Shown: piece by piece, positions 1 to 8,251 of the stretch
How the letters are laid out: every line of letters begins with the position of its first letter
Position numbering within the stretch: position 1 is the first letter of the stretch
Source of the DNA: Cudoniella acicularis
Taxonomy: Eukaryota; Ascomycota; Leotiomycetes; Helotiales; Helotiaceae
NCBI GenBank assembly: GCA_013054445.1
Contig: JAAMPI010001756.1
Span: 1 to 10,780 of the forward strand
Direction of reading: 5' to 3'
DNA: 10,780 bases
Translations under genes and position numbers: made by a program
The notes under the pieces: generated by a model
Told to the model about the DNA's origin: nothing
The model's database searches: none
What the model saw: only the letters and a program-made list of their open reading frames with translations

Positions 1-978
1 CTTCGATTTGAAGGCGTGCTTTCTCGTTGATATTTGGGTTTTCGTGTGGGTATTTTAGGACTGTGTTCTCGTCAATGCGTCCCAGGAAACAATTGAAGCT
101 GGATGCAATAATGGCCGTGACCCTAGGGGATAGTAACGTGTAACTTCGATTTCTAGATCGGGAGATATCCTATTGCTGTGAGATTTGACTGGAGTACAAA
201 GATGCTAAGAGATGAGTCGCGTCAAATAGTTGAGGAGGGTCATGGCCTTATCGTACGCACTCCGCGAGGATGTAATTATAATGTTGTGTGGGTTAAATAA
301 GGTGATCTAGTTCGGTGGATATTGTGCTGGTAGGAGAGAGTGGCGCGTTCAAAGTCTATCTTGTGAATCGCGACGGTGAGAGTTATTTTTTCCCAAGGTT
401 CTGTGCTGGCGGGCTGACTTTCGGAGCATTAAATATTATACGTGACTCGTACAGAACACAGGTTCGATAAAGCGTTGAAATTACTAAGTTCTGAAATAAC
501 ACTATATTAACTTTTATTCCAAGATAATTACTATGATATTTAGGTTTTCAAGAGTGAGTAAGACGAAGATATGACAGTCACCGCTTTGTTGAAACTGGTT
601 GGAAGTATAGCGAATAGATCCCGGGTGAAAACATAACCTCGAGAATTTGAGTGTAAATACGAATTTAACAACTGTTTAAAGTTACCAACTCAAACTAGCC
701 CAATGGTTTGAGAAATAGAATTAATAGTGGTCCTACCATTGTTACAGTCATTTCCTTCATAGAAGTTTCAAGGTTGTTCGCTAGACAATTTGCCAATATC
801 TTTTTATTTCTTCTCACTTTTATTAGACAAAAACAAGAGAAACAATAGATAGATAAACAGTAAAATACTGATTGATCGCCTCATAAATCAAGAATAAAAA
901 GTCAACTACACCAATTTAGCCATAGAAAAAAAAATTAAAACGGAAAAGAAAAGTCGGAATCATCAATCAGCACTATTC
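1..978. other. Intergenic region without a recognisable gene
   Basis: All frames are broken by frequent stops and no coding stretch or tRNA-like fold stands out. The right half (about 780-960) is A/T-rich, with several AATAAA-like words on the minus strand (for example the complement of 803-826). These could serve 3' end formation of the minus-strand gene that ends at 979. Nothing else is visible. Confidence 0.6.
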
Positions 979-2712
979 CTAACCGTCCACAACATCAACT
1001 GTCAATTCAGGAAACTTAGTGTATTGGCGAAAGTACTCCAAGTATTCTGGCCACAAATTCTCATCAAGAGCAGACAATTCCAAGTCTCCATTCCTGCCAG
1101 TTCCATACTTGATCTCAAGCGTTCGCTGATCTGGGATATGCCCCTGTGGAATCCTGGAGTCAAGGTACGAATTCACTGCGGAGAGAATTCCTTTGCGTGT
1201 ATTCTCTTCGAGGGTCACCATGGTTCCTAGGGTCTGTGTGCCGGTCCTGCTTGTGTACAAAATCTTCAGTACAACGGTTTGGCCGGCCGGTGGTTGAATA
1301 CTGGATGGTTCTTCGATTTCTTCTTGTGCGGGTGGTGTTTCAATTGTTTCGGCAAGTGGCTCTTCTTGTGGTGCAGGTGGTGCTTGGATTGTTTCCACAA
1401 GTGGCTCTGGTGGCGCGGGATATTCCAAGATAGGAGTGTCGTCAAGTTCGCGTTCAGGGTCTTGCAAGGCGGGCTCAGGAACCGGCTTCTCAACCAAAAA
1501 AGGGTCCTCCGGAGTTGATTTTGTCTTCTTCCCTTTCTTTTCTTTGCCCTTCCCTTTCTTTTTCTTGTCCTTCTTGCTTAGGAGGGAACCCCGCCCAGAT
1601 TCTTCAGGGAGAACCTCGGGTTCCGGCTCAAGCGGGCATTCTTCCACGATTACCTTTCCCTTCTTTTTCTTATCCTTTTTCCTTGAGGAAAAGCCCCATC
1701 CGGAATCTTCAGGAACCGGCTCGGGTTCTTCGACGACAGATTCCTCAGCGATAGGTTCTTCAACAGCAGGTTCTTCAACGACAGGTTCCTCAGCAACAGC
1801 TTCTTCTTCAATAGCAGGAGCTTCTTCAACAGCAGGTTCTTCTTCAACGACAGGTTCCTCAGCAGCAGCTTCTTCTTCAACAGCTTCTTCTTCAACGATA
1901 GGTTCCTCAGCAATAGGTTCTTCTTCAACAGCAGGAGCTTCTTCAACAGGAAGTTCTTCTTCAACGACAGGTTCCTCAACAATAGGTTCCTCGGGGTAAC
2001 ACTCGATGGCAGGGGCAACCTCCTCATACGGCTCATAAGAGAGTTCGTCAACAACAGTCTCCTCAGGATAACACTCGATAGTAGGGGCAACCTCCTCATA
2101 CGGCTCGTAAGAGAGTTCTTCAACAACAGCCTCCTCAGCAACAGTCTCCTCAGGATAGCACTCGATATCAGGAGCAACCTCCTCACACGGCTCGTAGAAG
2201 GTTTCCTCAACCATAGCTTCCTCACGCCACTCAGGGGTAGGGGGGGCCTCCTCGGAATCCTCACAAAGAGCTTCCCTAGCACCGTCTTCCTCTGGCAAAC
2301 TCGATAGCGGAGTAGCAATGATTTCAAACCCCGAAGGGTCAGAGCTTGCACTACTTTCAGCACTCGAAAGACCATGCATTCTTCGATGTAAACTCATATT
2401 CTGAACGGGCTCCCCCGAAAACGGAAGACCAATTCCATTTGCGGAGAATCGTTTCGCAGTTTCGATTTCGGTCTCTCGAAGTAGGCGGAGAATGGCGCTA
2501 TTGGTTGATACTGCGTTCGTAGCATGAAGGAATTTAGTCCATGTTGCATTGAAGGTATCGAATCTCATGGCGACGGCTTGGTAACCGGAAGCGTGATACA
2601 GAGTGAGGACTTCGGTGTCCGGTCCGTAAAGGAATTTGAGGTTTGCTATTTGGTCAATATCAGAACGGTATGATTGAAGTCCGTAACCCACCGAGTAATT
2701 GTGTCCGTTCAT
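979..2712 (-). CDS. Glu-rich repeat protein with lysine-rich blocks and a conserved-looking C-terminal domain; function unknown
   Basis: Uninterrupted 577-codon frame; I do not recognise the family. Residues 1-110 look folded, with mixed hydrophobic and aromatic content (for example FLYGPDTEVLTLYH near 27-40). Residues 111-165 are a Ser/acidic linker. Residues 166-335 are a Glu/Val/Pro-rich tract holding three copies of a YEPxEEVAPxIECYPEE motif (near 173, 202 and 226) and then many short VEEP/EEAP units. Two KKDKKKKGK blocks follow (345-353 and 380-399), each preceded by an SGxG-type segment, so this part is itself duplicated. After a Pro/Glu linker, residues 478-577 form a compact region with alternating hydrophobic strands that could be a ubiquitin-like fold (weak inference). 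No signal peptide or membrane segment is seen; the lysine blocks could act as nuclear signals. The start is the first ATG, but the frame stays open 41 codons upstream to a TAA at 2836-2838, so an upstream exon is possible. Confidence 0.75.
   Translation of the reverse strand: MNGHNYSVGYGLQSYRSDIDQIANLKFLYGPDTEVLTLYHASGYQAVAMRFDTFNATWTKFLHATNAVSTNSAILRLLRETEIETAKRFSANGIGLPFSGEPVQNMSLHRRMHGLSSAESSASSDPSGFEIIATPLSSLPEEDGAREALCEDSEEAPPTPEWREEAMVEETFYEPCEEVAPDIECYPEETVAEEAVVEELSYEPYEEVAPTIECYPEETVVDELSYEPYEEVAPAIECYPEEPIVEEPVVEEELPVEEAPAVEEEPIAEEPIVEEEAVEEEAAAEEPVVEEEPAVEEAPAIEEEAVAEEPVVEEPAVEEPIAEESVVEEPEPVPEDSGWGFSSRKKDKKKKGKVIVEECPLEPEPEVLPEESGRGSLLSKKDKKKKGKGKEKKGKKTKSTPEDPFLVEKPVPEPALQDPERELDDTPILEYPAPPEPLVETIQAPPAPQEEPLAETIETPPAQEEIEEPSSIQPPAGQTVVLKILYTSRTGTQTLGTMVTLEENTRKGILSAVNSYLDSRIPQGHIPDQRTLEIKYGTGRNGDLELSALDENLWPEYLEYFRQYTKFPELTVDVVDG
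1708..2235 (-). repeat. Coding tandem repeats of the acidic tract
   Basis: Two nested repeat types lie in the coding sequence. The right part (about 1987-2196) carries three diverged units of roughly 75-90 bases encoding the YEP..EEVAP..IECYPEE motif. The left part (about 1738-1990) is made of short units of 15-30 bases based on ttcttcaacaggttcttc-like words, encoding VEEP and EEAP variants. All length differences keep the frame, which suggests selection for an open acidic linker. The same DNA gives long open frames on the opposite strand (Ser/Thr/Gly-rich) and in another minus frame (Leu/Lys-rich); these are by-products of the repeat. Confidence 0.8.
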
Positions 2713-3366
2713 TGAGGGAACCCATCTTTGCAGGTACGCCGTGCGATTAGTTGGTATCTGACCTGCCCGACGATTAAGTTCTGAATGGATAAAGCCAAAT
2801 TTGGAGGGGAGGAGTATTGGGCAGAAGATGTGAAGTTAGAAACAGCTGAGGGAGATAATGAGGGGAGTGAGGGGAAGGAGAGGCTGTGATGTTTCGCGGC
2901 TTAACCTTGCCTTTCGGTGTGGAGTCATATCTTTGTGTAACATCCAACATCCCGGGGTGGTTGGTATTGGACGTTTTCGCTTCCACGTAAAATTGTGGCA
3001 CTGTGCATGCAGATGTCTCGAAGACCTGCGACTTTGGATGAGGCCAAAGTTACCTTCCACAACTAACTTGATAGGCAGTAGGGAGCCAGCTTCTCTCTTG
3101 GCTGTGGCGAAAGCGGCTAGGTGCAGTTGAGGTAAAATGAGGCGAACAGGCGAGATATGGGTCCGAAGAGTAAAGTCCAGGGAGGAGAAATTAGAGAATC
3201 ATGAATTTCAGTATGCAAAACCTTGAAAATGGTATAGGGAAAAGCCGCGCACTTTGTATGGAGAAGTGTGTAAAATTTATAAGTTCCTTGCTTTAATTAT
3301 ATTAGAATTTTTCGGAAACTAACGTCAGCCTTGTTTACTTAGCCGCATGGCATCTCGGTCACAAAA
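2713..3366. other. Divergent intergenic region between the Glu-rich gene (minus) and the broken phosphorylase gene (plus)
   Basis: It separates two divergently oriented genes, so it probably held both promoters. On the minus strand a C/T-rich stretch (complement of about 2855-2885) lies upstream of the Glu-rich gene; such tracts are common in fungal promoters and 5' UTRs. A CTAAC branch-like word (complement of 2835-2839) and a cattcag acceptor-like word (last base at 2781) would also fit an intron of the 5' region. Open frames of 60-90 codons here look random in composition and have no recognisable motif. Confidence 0.5.
3276..3282 (+). promoter_or_regulatory. TATA-like box of the broken phosphorylase gene
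   Basis: The word tttataa lies about 85 bases upstream of the ATG at 3367 in an otherwise A/T-rich stretch. Position and sequence fit a fungal TATA element, but the match is short and could be chance. Confidence 0.25.
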
Positions 3367-4280
3367 ATGAATCCTCTCGATAATAACATCGAAGTCGGTC
3401 GAAATGATAACGTAGTTGTGAGGCTGGCTCGGAAACGAGAGGAATGCACTGTTGGTTGGATCTGCGCTTTGCCTACTGAACCGGCAGCAGCAAGGGCTAT
3501 GTTTGATGAACGGCACAAACCGCTACCACAAATACCAAATGACTCGAATGACTATGAGTATGGTTCTATATATGGACACAATGTAGTGATGGCATGTTTA
3601 CGTCAAGCGAATATGGTACAACATCTGCCACCTCGGTTGCTAAGGACATGTAGCGCAGTTTCAGCATACGCAATGGCTTGATAGTAGGAATTGGATGTGG
3701 GGTACCGAAGCATGGAGCTCACCTTGGAGATGTGGTGATCAGCAAGCCCAGCGGCCAATTTGGTGGAGTGGCTCAGTATGATTTTGGGAAGTCAATGACA
3801 GATGGCAGGTTTATTCGAACCGGCTCTTTGAACAGTCCCCCCAAGGCTCTTCTCGCTGCCCTTGCTTTCCTACAGAGTAACGTTGAGACGTACGGTAACC
3901 AAGCCTAAAGCCACATTCAAGAACTCGCAAGAAGATACCCTGTCATGAAAAAGACCTATGTATCACGGGAATCCTTGAAGGATGTATTATTCAACGCAGA
4001 GGATGAACATGATAGGAATGGCAGTTGCGAGTCGTGCTTCTCTCGTTTCAAACCTCCAAGGCAAGGCAAAAGTAATCGTGCACACCGAGTTCACTATGGG
4101 CTTATTGCATCTGGTAATCAGGTTATGAAGGATGGAAAAAGAGGAGATGAACTTTCGAATGACATGGGCGAAAGCGTGCTGTGCTTTGAGATGGAGGCCG
4201 CTGGCCTAATGAATGACTTCACTTGTTTGGTTATCAGAGGAATCTGTGATTATTCTAACTCGCACAAGAATAAGGAGTAG
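3367..4280 (+). pseudogene. Broken nucleoside-phosphorylase (PNP/UDP family) domain of a fungal NLR-type protein
   Basis: The product is the nucleoside-phosphorylase-like domain that many fungal ankyrin, TPR or NACHT proteins carry at the N terminus. Visible family motifs in order: TVGWICALPTEPAAARAMFD near residue 30, YEYGSIYGHNVVMACL, EYGTTSATSVAKDM, GLIVGIGCGVP, HLGDVVIS, VHYGLIASGNQVMKD, CFEMEAAGLMN and VIRGICDYSNSHKN. The reading frame shifts near 3600, and the new frame then meets TAG at 3651, TAA at 3906 and TAG at 4278. The homology runs on across the first two stops, and the third falls right after the SNSHKN motif, where relatives usually continue with a Trp. All three stops can be explained as CAG, CAA or TGG changed by C-to-T mutation at CpA, the RIP pattern (inference). 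No downstream NACHT or repeat domain is present, because the sequence passes into an AT-rich island. The glycine-rich motif reads GIGCG where GIGGG is usual. The start ATG has a good A-rich context. Confidence 0.85.
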
Positions 4281-4780
4281 CTGATGAGAAGATAAATAAA
4301 AGGATACATGTAGTTGATATATAATAAATAAGATATATAATTAGTATATTATAATAAATATAGGAGATAGAGCAGTTAGATAGGTAAAGCACTATAGATA
4401 CTATAGATACTAGCTGTTAGTACTAATAATTACTTCTTTATAGTAGCAAAGATATACTATAGCTATTATAATAGCTAAAACAAAAGAATTTCTTTGATTT
4501 ATTTAGCTAGAAAAGATATTAAAAATTCTAGTAGTTAGTAAGTCCTATTAGCAAATCAGATTAGGCAGCCCTAATATATAATTTCTCGTTTCTAGGAGTC
4601 TAGGAGTCTAGTTAAGACTAGAGGTCTAGGACTTTAATACCTTTCTAAATAAAAAGATTTTATATAAGTAATAGGTTTTTCTTGGATAAAAGCTTTATAT
4701 TTAGCTTAAATAAAGATATATATATCATAGAAGATAGTCTTAGAAATATATTCTAAAATTCATATTATCATTCTAGCTGC
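4281..4780. repeat. AT-rich island, probably a RIP-degraded repeat or transposon remnant
   Basis: Composition changes sharply just after the last phosphorylase codon. The stretch is dominated by TA dinucleotides and words such as ctatag, atata, tagcta and ctaga, with almost no CG or CA-rich coding texture. All frames are full of stops. Short internal repeats are visible: ctatagatactatagatac near 4391-4410 and three gtctag units at 4591-4611. This is what RIP leaves from an old repeat, and it sits where the C-terminal part of the broken gene should be. No terminal repeats or target-site duplication could be defined by eye. Confidence 0.65.
4591..4611. repeat. Short tandem repeat of (t)ctaggagt
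   Basis: A ten-base unit tctaggagtc is repeated just over twice in a row inside the AT-rich island. It is followed by gttaagactagaggtctag, which carries related words in both orientations. Probably local slippage in low-complexity DNA. Confidence 0.6.
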
Positions 4781-4858
4781 TTGAATAGACATCAATTACC
4801 CAACGACGTAAATATCAACGCAGATCACCCTTATACCCAGAACGAAAACATCACGGAG

Positions 4859-4913
4859 TCGATTGCTCGAGAACCTGTAATAAGAAATAAAAGAAAAGTA
4901 GTACGGTTTCTCG
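4859..4913 (+). repeat. Copy 1 of a dispersed, hairpin-like repeat of about 55 bases
   Basis: It begins with the 16-base word tcgattgctcgagaac, identical to 10236-10251. An A-rich middle (taataagaaataaaagaaaa) follows, then a tttctcg end as in the second copy. The ends are partly complementary (CGAGAACC against GGTTTCTCG), so the unit resembles a tiny inverted-repeat element. It lies just right of the AT-rich island and about 15 bases beyond the stop codon of the minus-strand retropepsin-like gene, so it may be part of that gene's 3' UTR. Confidence 0.5.
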
Positions 4914-4929
4914 TGGAACGTGAACGATG

Positions 4930-5969
4930 TCACGCCTGGTGGGGTTTTCCCGGTGCTATCACCAGCTTCTTGCCGGTCATTCCTTCATATAGTTGGTGTA
5001 GTCTCTCAACTTCCTTTTTGTCTTTTACCTGCTTAACGTGGTTCTCGTAAACGTGTTGCAATTCGTCCTCGTATACCTCCTTCGCGGCATCCCTTTCCTC
5101 CTTCATCTCGCTCAGCAGCTTCTTTGTTTTAGCGCTCTCATCTTCATCCACTTCCGCTTTGACCGTGCGATCCATAAATTCCTTATTTGCGTCTAGCATC
5201 TTTTTCTTAAGCTTGTCGAGATTATCAGCTATGAACCTATTAGTTTGTGTGTTTGAACAATGAGAACGGAGAGTAATCAGACTAGTTGGTCCCGGGTTTA
5301 AATCTGCACGACCTTCGCCAGCCATCAGGTTTGGCACATCTAAGATTTTGTTCTTTTGAATAGAACGCGCGCCAATGATGAGGTCATACATCGGATGCTC
5401 CGAGATTAGAAAGCGCATGTCGCGGAAGACTCTTGTGCTATTGCCATGGTACCATGTCAAATAGATGGCGCCGTCCGGGATGAGCTTGTGGCCTGTAATT
5501 CCTGTGCCTCCGTCCTCCTCCTCTTTGGTCAGCTTGTGGAAGTTTGCTTCTGAGTAACCGAGGACGTCGACGAGGAAGGTTCTGGATACAATGTTGCCTT
5601 GCAAATTGCCAGTGTCAATGGTACATTTGGCTTCCTTCGGAATTAGGTGTCGCTGGTCGTCCCTTTCGGTTGAAAGAACGTAGACAGGTTGGACCCAGGG
5701 AGAATCGAGGTGGACCTGAGGTTGCGGTCAGTTATGGCATTGGTTTCACGTGTTGTTTGTTGATGTACCTCCCGATCTTCATATTCTGGGGGCCTCTCTG
5801 GGACAGTCGTTGCAATTTTTGGTCCCCTGTAGATGCAGAAGACTGCCAACAGGTGATCAAACCAGCTAAACTCCTTTACATCGTTAGTCGTGCCGTATAT
5901 GCTCTCAAGCTTCAGTTCCAATTCTGCATCATCACCAACAAGTGTGATTCGGGATCGGCTAGATCGCAT
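4930..5969 (-). CDS. Retropepsin-like aspartic protease-fold protein with charged helical C terminus; two exons
   Basis: Join of 5769-5969 and 4930-5715 (328 residues from the ATG at 5969). Exon 1 encodes a Ser/Arg-rich start and a stretch with IYGTTNDVKEFSWFDHLLAV. The exon junction reads EYEDRE/VHLDSPWVQPVYVL in frame. Exon 2 carries CTIDTGNLQGNIVS (DTG at 101-103), then TGITGHKLI and, near 178-182, DLIIGARSI. A DTG motif followed by a hydrophobic-hydrophobic-Gly motif about 80 residues later is the hallmark of retropepsins, which act as homodimers. Residues about 228-310 are Lys/Glu-rich and likely coiled-coil. No reverse transcriptase, integrase or zinc knuckle is nearby, so this may be a cellular or domesticated relative rather than a live retroelement; activity is unproven. 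The ATG at 5969 is the simplest start, but the frame continues upstream to 6164 with one TAG at 6102-6104, so the gene may be longer or N-terminally broken. Confidence 0.7.
5716..5768 (-). other. Intron (53 bases) of the retropepsin-like gene
   Basis: On the minus strand the donor is GAG/GTACAT, the acceptor is CCTCAG/GTC, and a CTGAC branch word lies about a dozen bases before the acceptor. The length is typical for filamentous ascomycetes. Removal is phase 0 and joins the two open frames, bypassing the TGA that stops the exon 2 frame just upstream and the TAA at 5643 that ends the exon 1 frame. A shorter intron from the internal gtgaaac word is possible but would have a poorer donor. Confidence 0.75.
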
Positions 5970-6164
5970 TGAGGGTTTGACGGATGGAGACCTATGAGAG
6001 ACCGAGGAGTTGCTCGTAGGCTGCGTTAAGAGAGGGTTGTTCGGATCGTATCCCGAAGCAAAAAAGGAAGTCAGCCAAGGAGTTTCCAGAGAAGCGGTGG
6101 ACTAACCACTTATCGCGGGAAGAGTAGCCATCTCAGTTTGGTCCTCGAAGATGGAATCCGTCAT
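5970..6164 (-). pseudogene. Probable N-terminal extension of the retropepsin-like gene, interrupted by one TAG
   Basis: Reading upstream from the ATG at 5969 in the same frame gives 44 open codons with coding-like content (LETPWLTSFFASGYDPNNPL, then Ser/Pro-rich sequence). A TAG at 6102-6104 follows, and beyond it 20 more codons back to an ATG at 6164 (MTDSIFEDQTEMATLPAISG). A second ATG at 6131 has a better start context (G at -3 and G at +4). Three readings are possible: a nonsense mutation in a longer gene, a short upstream frame ahead of a real start at 5969, or an acceptor at ggttag joining to an exon farther right that I could not identify. I favour the first, moderately. Confidence 0.4.
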
Positions 6165-6530
6165 GAAGATTTCAAGATTTTTGGCCGCGATGTTGATCCT
6201 GTTGAGGGCCAGACTGCGGGTAGAAAGGCTAGAAGTAAGCTTCGCAAGGACGAACGAATCGGTGCGCCTGTCCGCACCCTCTTAACCAGATGGGTCGCCT
6301 CTTCGCGGAGCCTCACCATCACTTCAGTTAAATATGCGGTAAGACAGGGCGGCGAGGCGCAGCCACGGAAGTATTCCAGATCGCGCTTCTTGAGAAGGAT
6401 CTTCGCAGAAAAGGTTCGCCGGTTCCCGTGGCCAATATCTCGGGTTACACACGCAGCTAGGATTGTTGATAAGCCGAATCGGCCCCCACCGCCTACACTC
6501 TTTTCGGTATTCCCGACCCGTTGCACTCCG

Positions 6531-6551
6531 AATGTGGGAATGTGGGAATGT
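6531..6551. repeat. Short tandem repeat of aatgtggg
   Basis: The eight-base unit aatgtggg occurs twice in a row and is followed by a third partial copy (aatgt). It lies in non-coding sequence and probably reflects replication slippage. Confidence 0.7.
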
Positions 6552-7136
6552 TTCTTCGCTTTTTGTCAAGGCAGTCGTGGTTGCCTCGCGATGCAATTGT
6601 AGAGATGTGGTCCTGCTGATAAATGCTGCTGAAGATGGGAGGTGTTGGCGGTTCAGCTGCTATTAAATACCCTGTCAACGCTGTTGATGCAGTGTGGTGA
6701 GGCTGTCCCAATGACGGCCCGTGGGCCCTTAGCCATCCCATCCATGCCAGAGTACTGTATCGCTCACTCACATGACTCAATATCCTTCCGGACCTTCTCT
6801 TCGTATAAAAACATGACAGTCGGTCTCTTTTGCGAAAACCTTTGTCGCAGTGCTGTTGAGGAATACTCTGACTTGGATGCGTTGGTTCGTTGGTTCGATG
6901 ATGTGAGGGCGCAATGTCTGCGACTTGGACAAGGCTACGAAGGTGAGAGAAACGGTTGCGTTGCTTCCTAGTGGTAGTAATATCTCGCATTGCCAAACCT
7001 CGAGCGAGGTCAGTTGGTCGCGATTTCGAGTGATCGGGGTGTTGAGTTTATATATAAGAGAAATCCGACTCTTTCCGGAATCCGTTTCATCTAGCCTTTG
7101 TATATATCTAAGCGCGGAGCTCAAGGCAGGTATTGT

Positions 7137-7183
7137 GATGAGGCTCGGATTCTGTCAGTTGCAGCTTAGCTGAGCCTCTCATC
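7137..7183. repeat. Imperfect inverted repeat (hairpin)
   Basis: GATGAGGCTC at 7137-7146 pairs with GAGCCTCTCATC at 7172-7183, with a two-base bulge and a loop of about 25 bases. A second near-palindrome, gcttagctgagc, overlaps the right arm. No gene ends next to it, so it is more likely a small mobile-element remnant or chance than a terminator. Confidence 0.35.
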
Positions 7184-8244
7184 GCACACAACTCGATAAT
7201 GCTGCAGACTGCAGTAAGCGGATGCATGAGGGGTTTATATGGGCGGCATTGCCAGCGCATCACACGCTTTTAGCCATGGCCAATCTGAATTTACTTTCTA
7301 ATGTCATCAAATCATAGTTCTCAAGCTTAAGATTACTTTCATCAATTTCCCTTTCATCATTCATATGAATTGGGAACTTAGAACCAGAATCTAGTTGCTT
7401 CCCTACGAAAATATCTTCAACTTCCATACCACTGGCAAAGCATCTCATTTACGATGCATTTCCCCTCCAATAAATGCTGCCTTGATTTCGAAGACTAGGA
7501 TCCGATTAACCAGCTTCATTGGACTGATCGGACAAATCGGATACCAGTTCACTCACACCGGGCATGCAACAAATGGTGATTGCATTGCACATCTGCACAG
7601 TCTACGCCCCGTTGACGAGTGTTAGCAGGTGGGAGATAATTATATGTCCGGAGAGGAGTTTTACTCGTTAACGATGGGGTGGAGACACCATCAAACGGAA
7701 GACAACTTATTCTTCTCTGAGCAATTCACAATGCTCTCCATTGACTCCAGATCCAAAAGCTTGGGGCAACTCCTGATATTAGATCAGGTGTGTTAAAGAG
7801 GAGATTTTCGCCACTCTGTCCATGAAGAGTCTGAGAAAAATAAACGGGAAAATTTCTCCTTGATCAAAGAGAAGGGCGATGCTGAGCCCTTGTCGACGGT
7901 GCAGCGCCGGATCACAGTGTGAAGGTCTGCCAGCCGCTCCCGGACGAATAGTAAAGAGGACCAGACATACAAGATGTAGTCAATTCTGCTCCCTGTATTT
8001 AGCCACAAACTTATCGCCTGTTGTTCCCATGCTCTTGCCTCCCAGCTATACTCATCCTAGCTCTAACATAAAGCAGAGTCCAATGGATGATCCAGGGATT
8101 CCAAGACGGCCCTCTATGCACCTCGCTCTGTTAGGTACTAGTAGGTTTTTGTCCCGCGCGGAGAGTGGCCTCAAATTTCGACGGATAACACATCACGCAA
8201 CCACACAGCTGCGATGGCTGCAACCTGTGCTAGGAACCAAACAC

Positions 8245-8251
8245 TTTAAAA
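8245..8251 (+). promoter_or_regulatory. Possible TATA-like element of the DUF6594 gene
   Basis: The word tttaaaa lies about 110 bases upstream of the ATG at 8361 in a region of otherwise mixed composition. The spacing is plausible for a fungal core promoter, but the match is weak. Confidence 0.2.

Noticed and set aside
430..470. T-arm-like ggttcgat word suggesting a tRNA
   Set aside because: No matching acceptor, D or anticodon arms could be found around it.
1436..1999. Ser/Thr/Gly-rich open frame on the plus strand opposite the Glu-rich gene
   Set aside because: It is the antisense reading of the ttc/aac repeat tract; its composition follows from the Glu-rich codons and it has no start region or domain of its own.
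1650..2375. Leu/Lys/Arg-rich 241-codon frame on the minus strand
   Set aside because: It is the shifted frame of the same repeats (gaa-gaa-cc read out of phase) and lacks any folded region.
4550..4580. Hairpin attagg-cagc-cctaat in the AT-rich island, looking like a telomere-type word
   Set aside because: It is a single six-base stem with no tandem TTAGGG array; likely chance in low-complexity DNA.
5241..5319. Possible second intron in the retropepsin-like gene (actaatag acceptor)
   Set aside because: No donor gives a matching phase, and the frame is open through the stretch, so it was kept as coding.
5544..5972. 142-codon plus-strand frame opposite the retropepsin-like gene
   Set aside because: The minus strand carries the DTG and LIIG motifs and a good intron here; the plus frame has no recognisable motif.
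6138..6602. 154-codon plus-strand frame, Arg-rich
   Set aside because: It overlaps competing frames on the minus strand, has random-looking basic composition and no motif.
7260..7448. Small minus-strand frame of 62 codons, acidic and protein-like
   Set aside because: Its composition is plausible, but there is no recognisable domain, no upstream exon that joins well and no supporting context.
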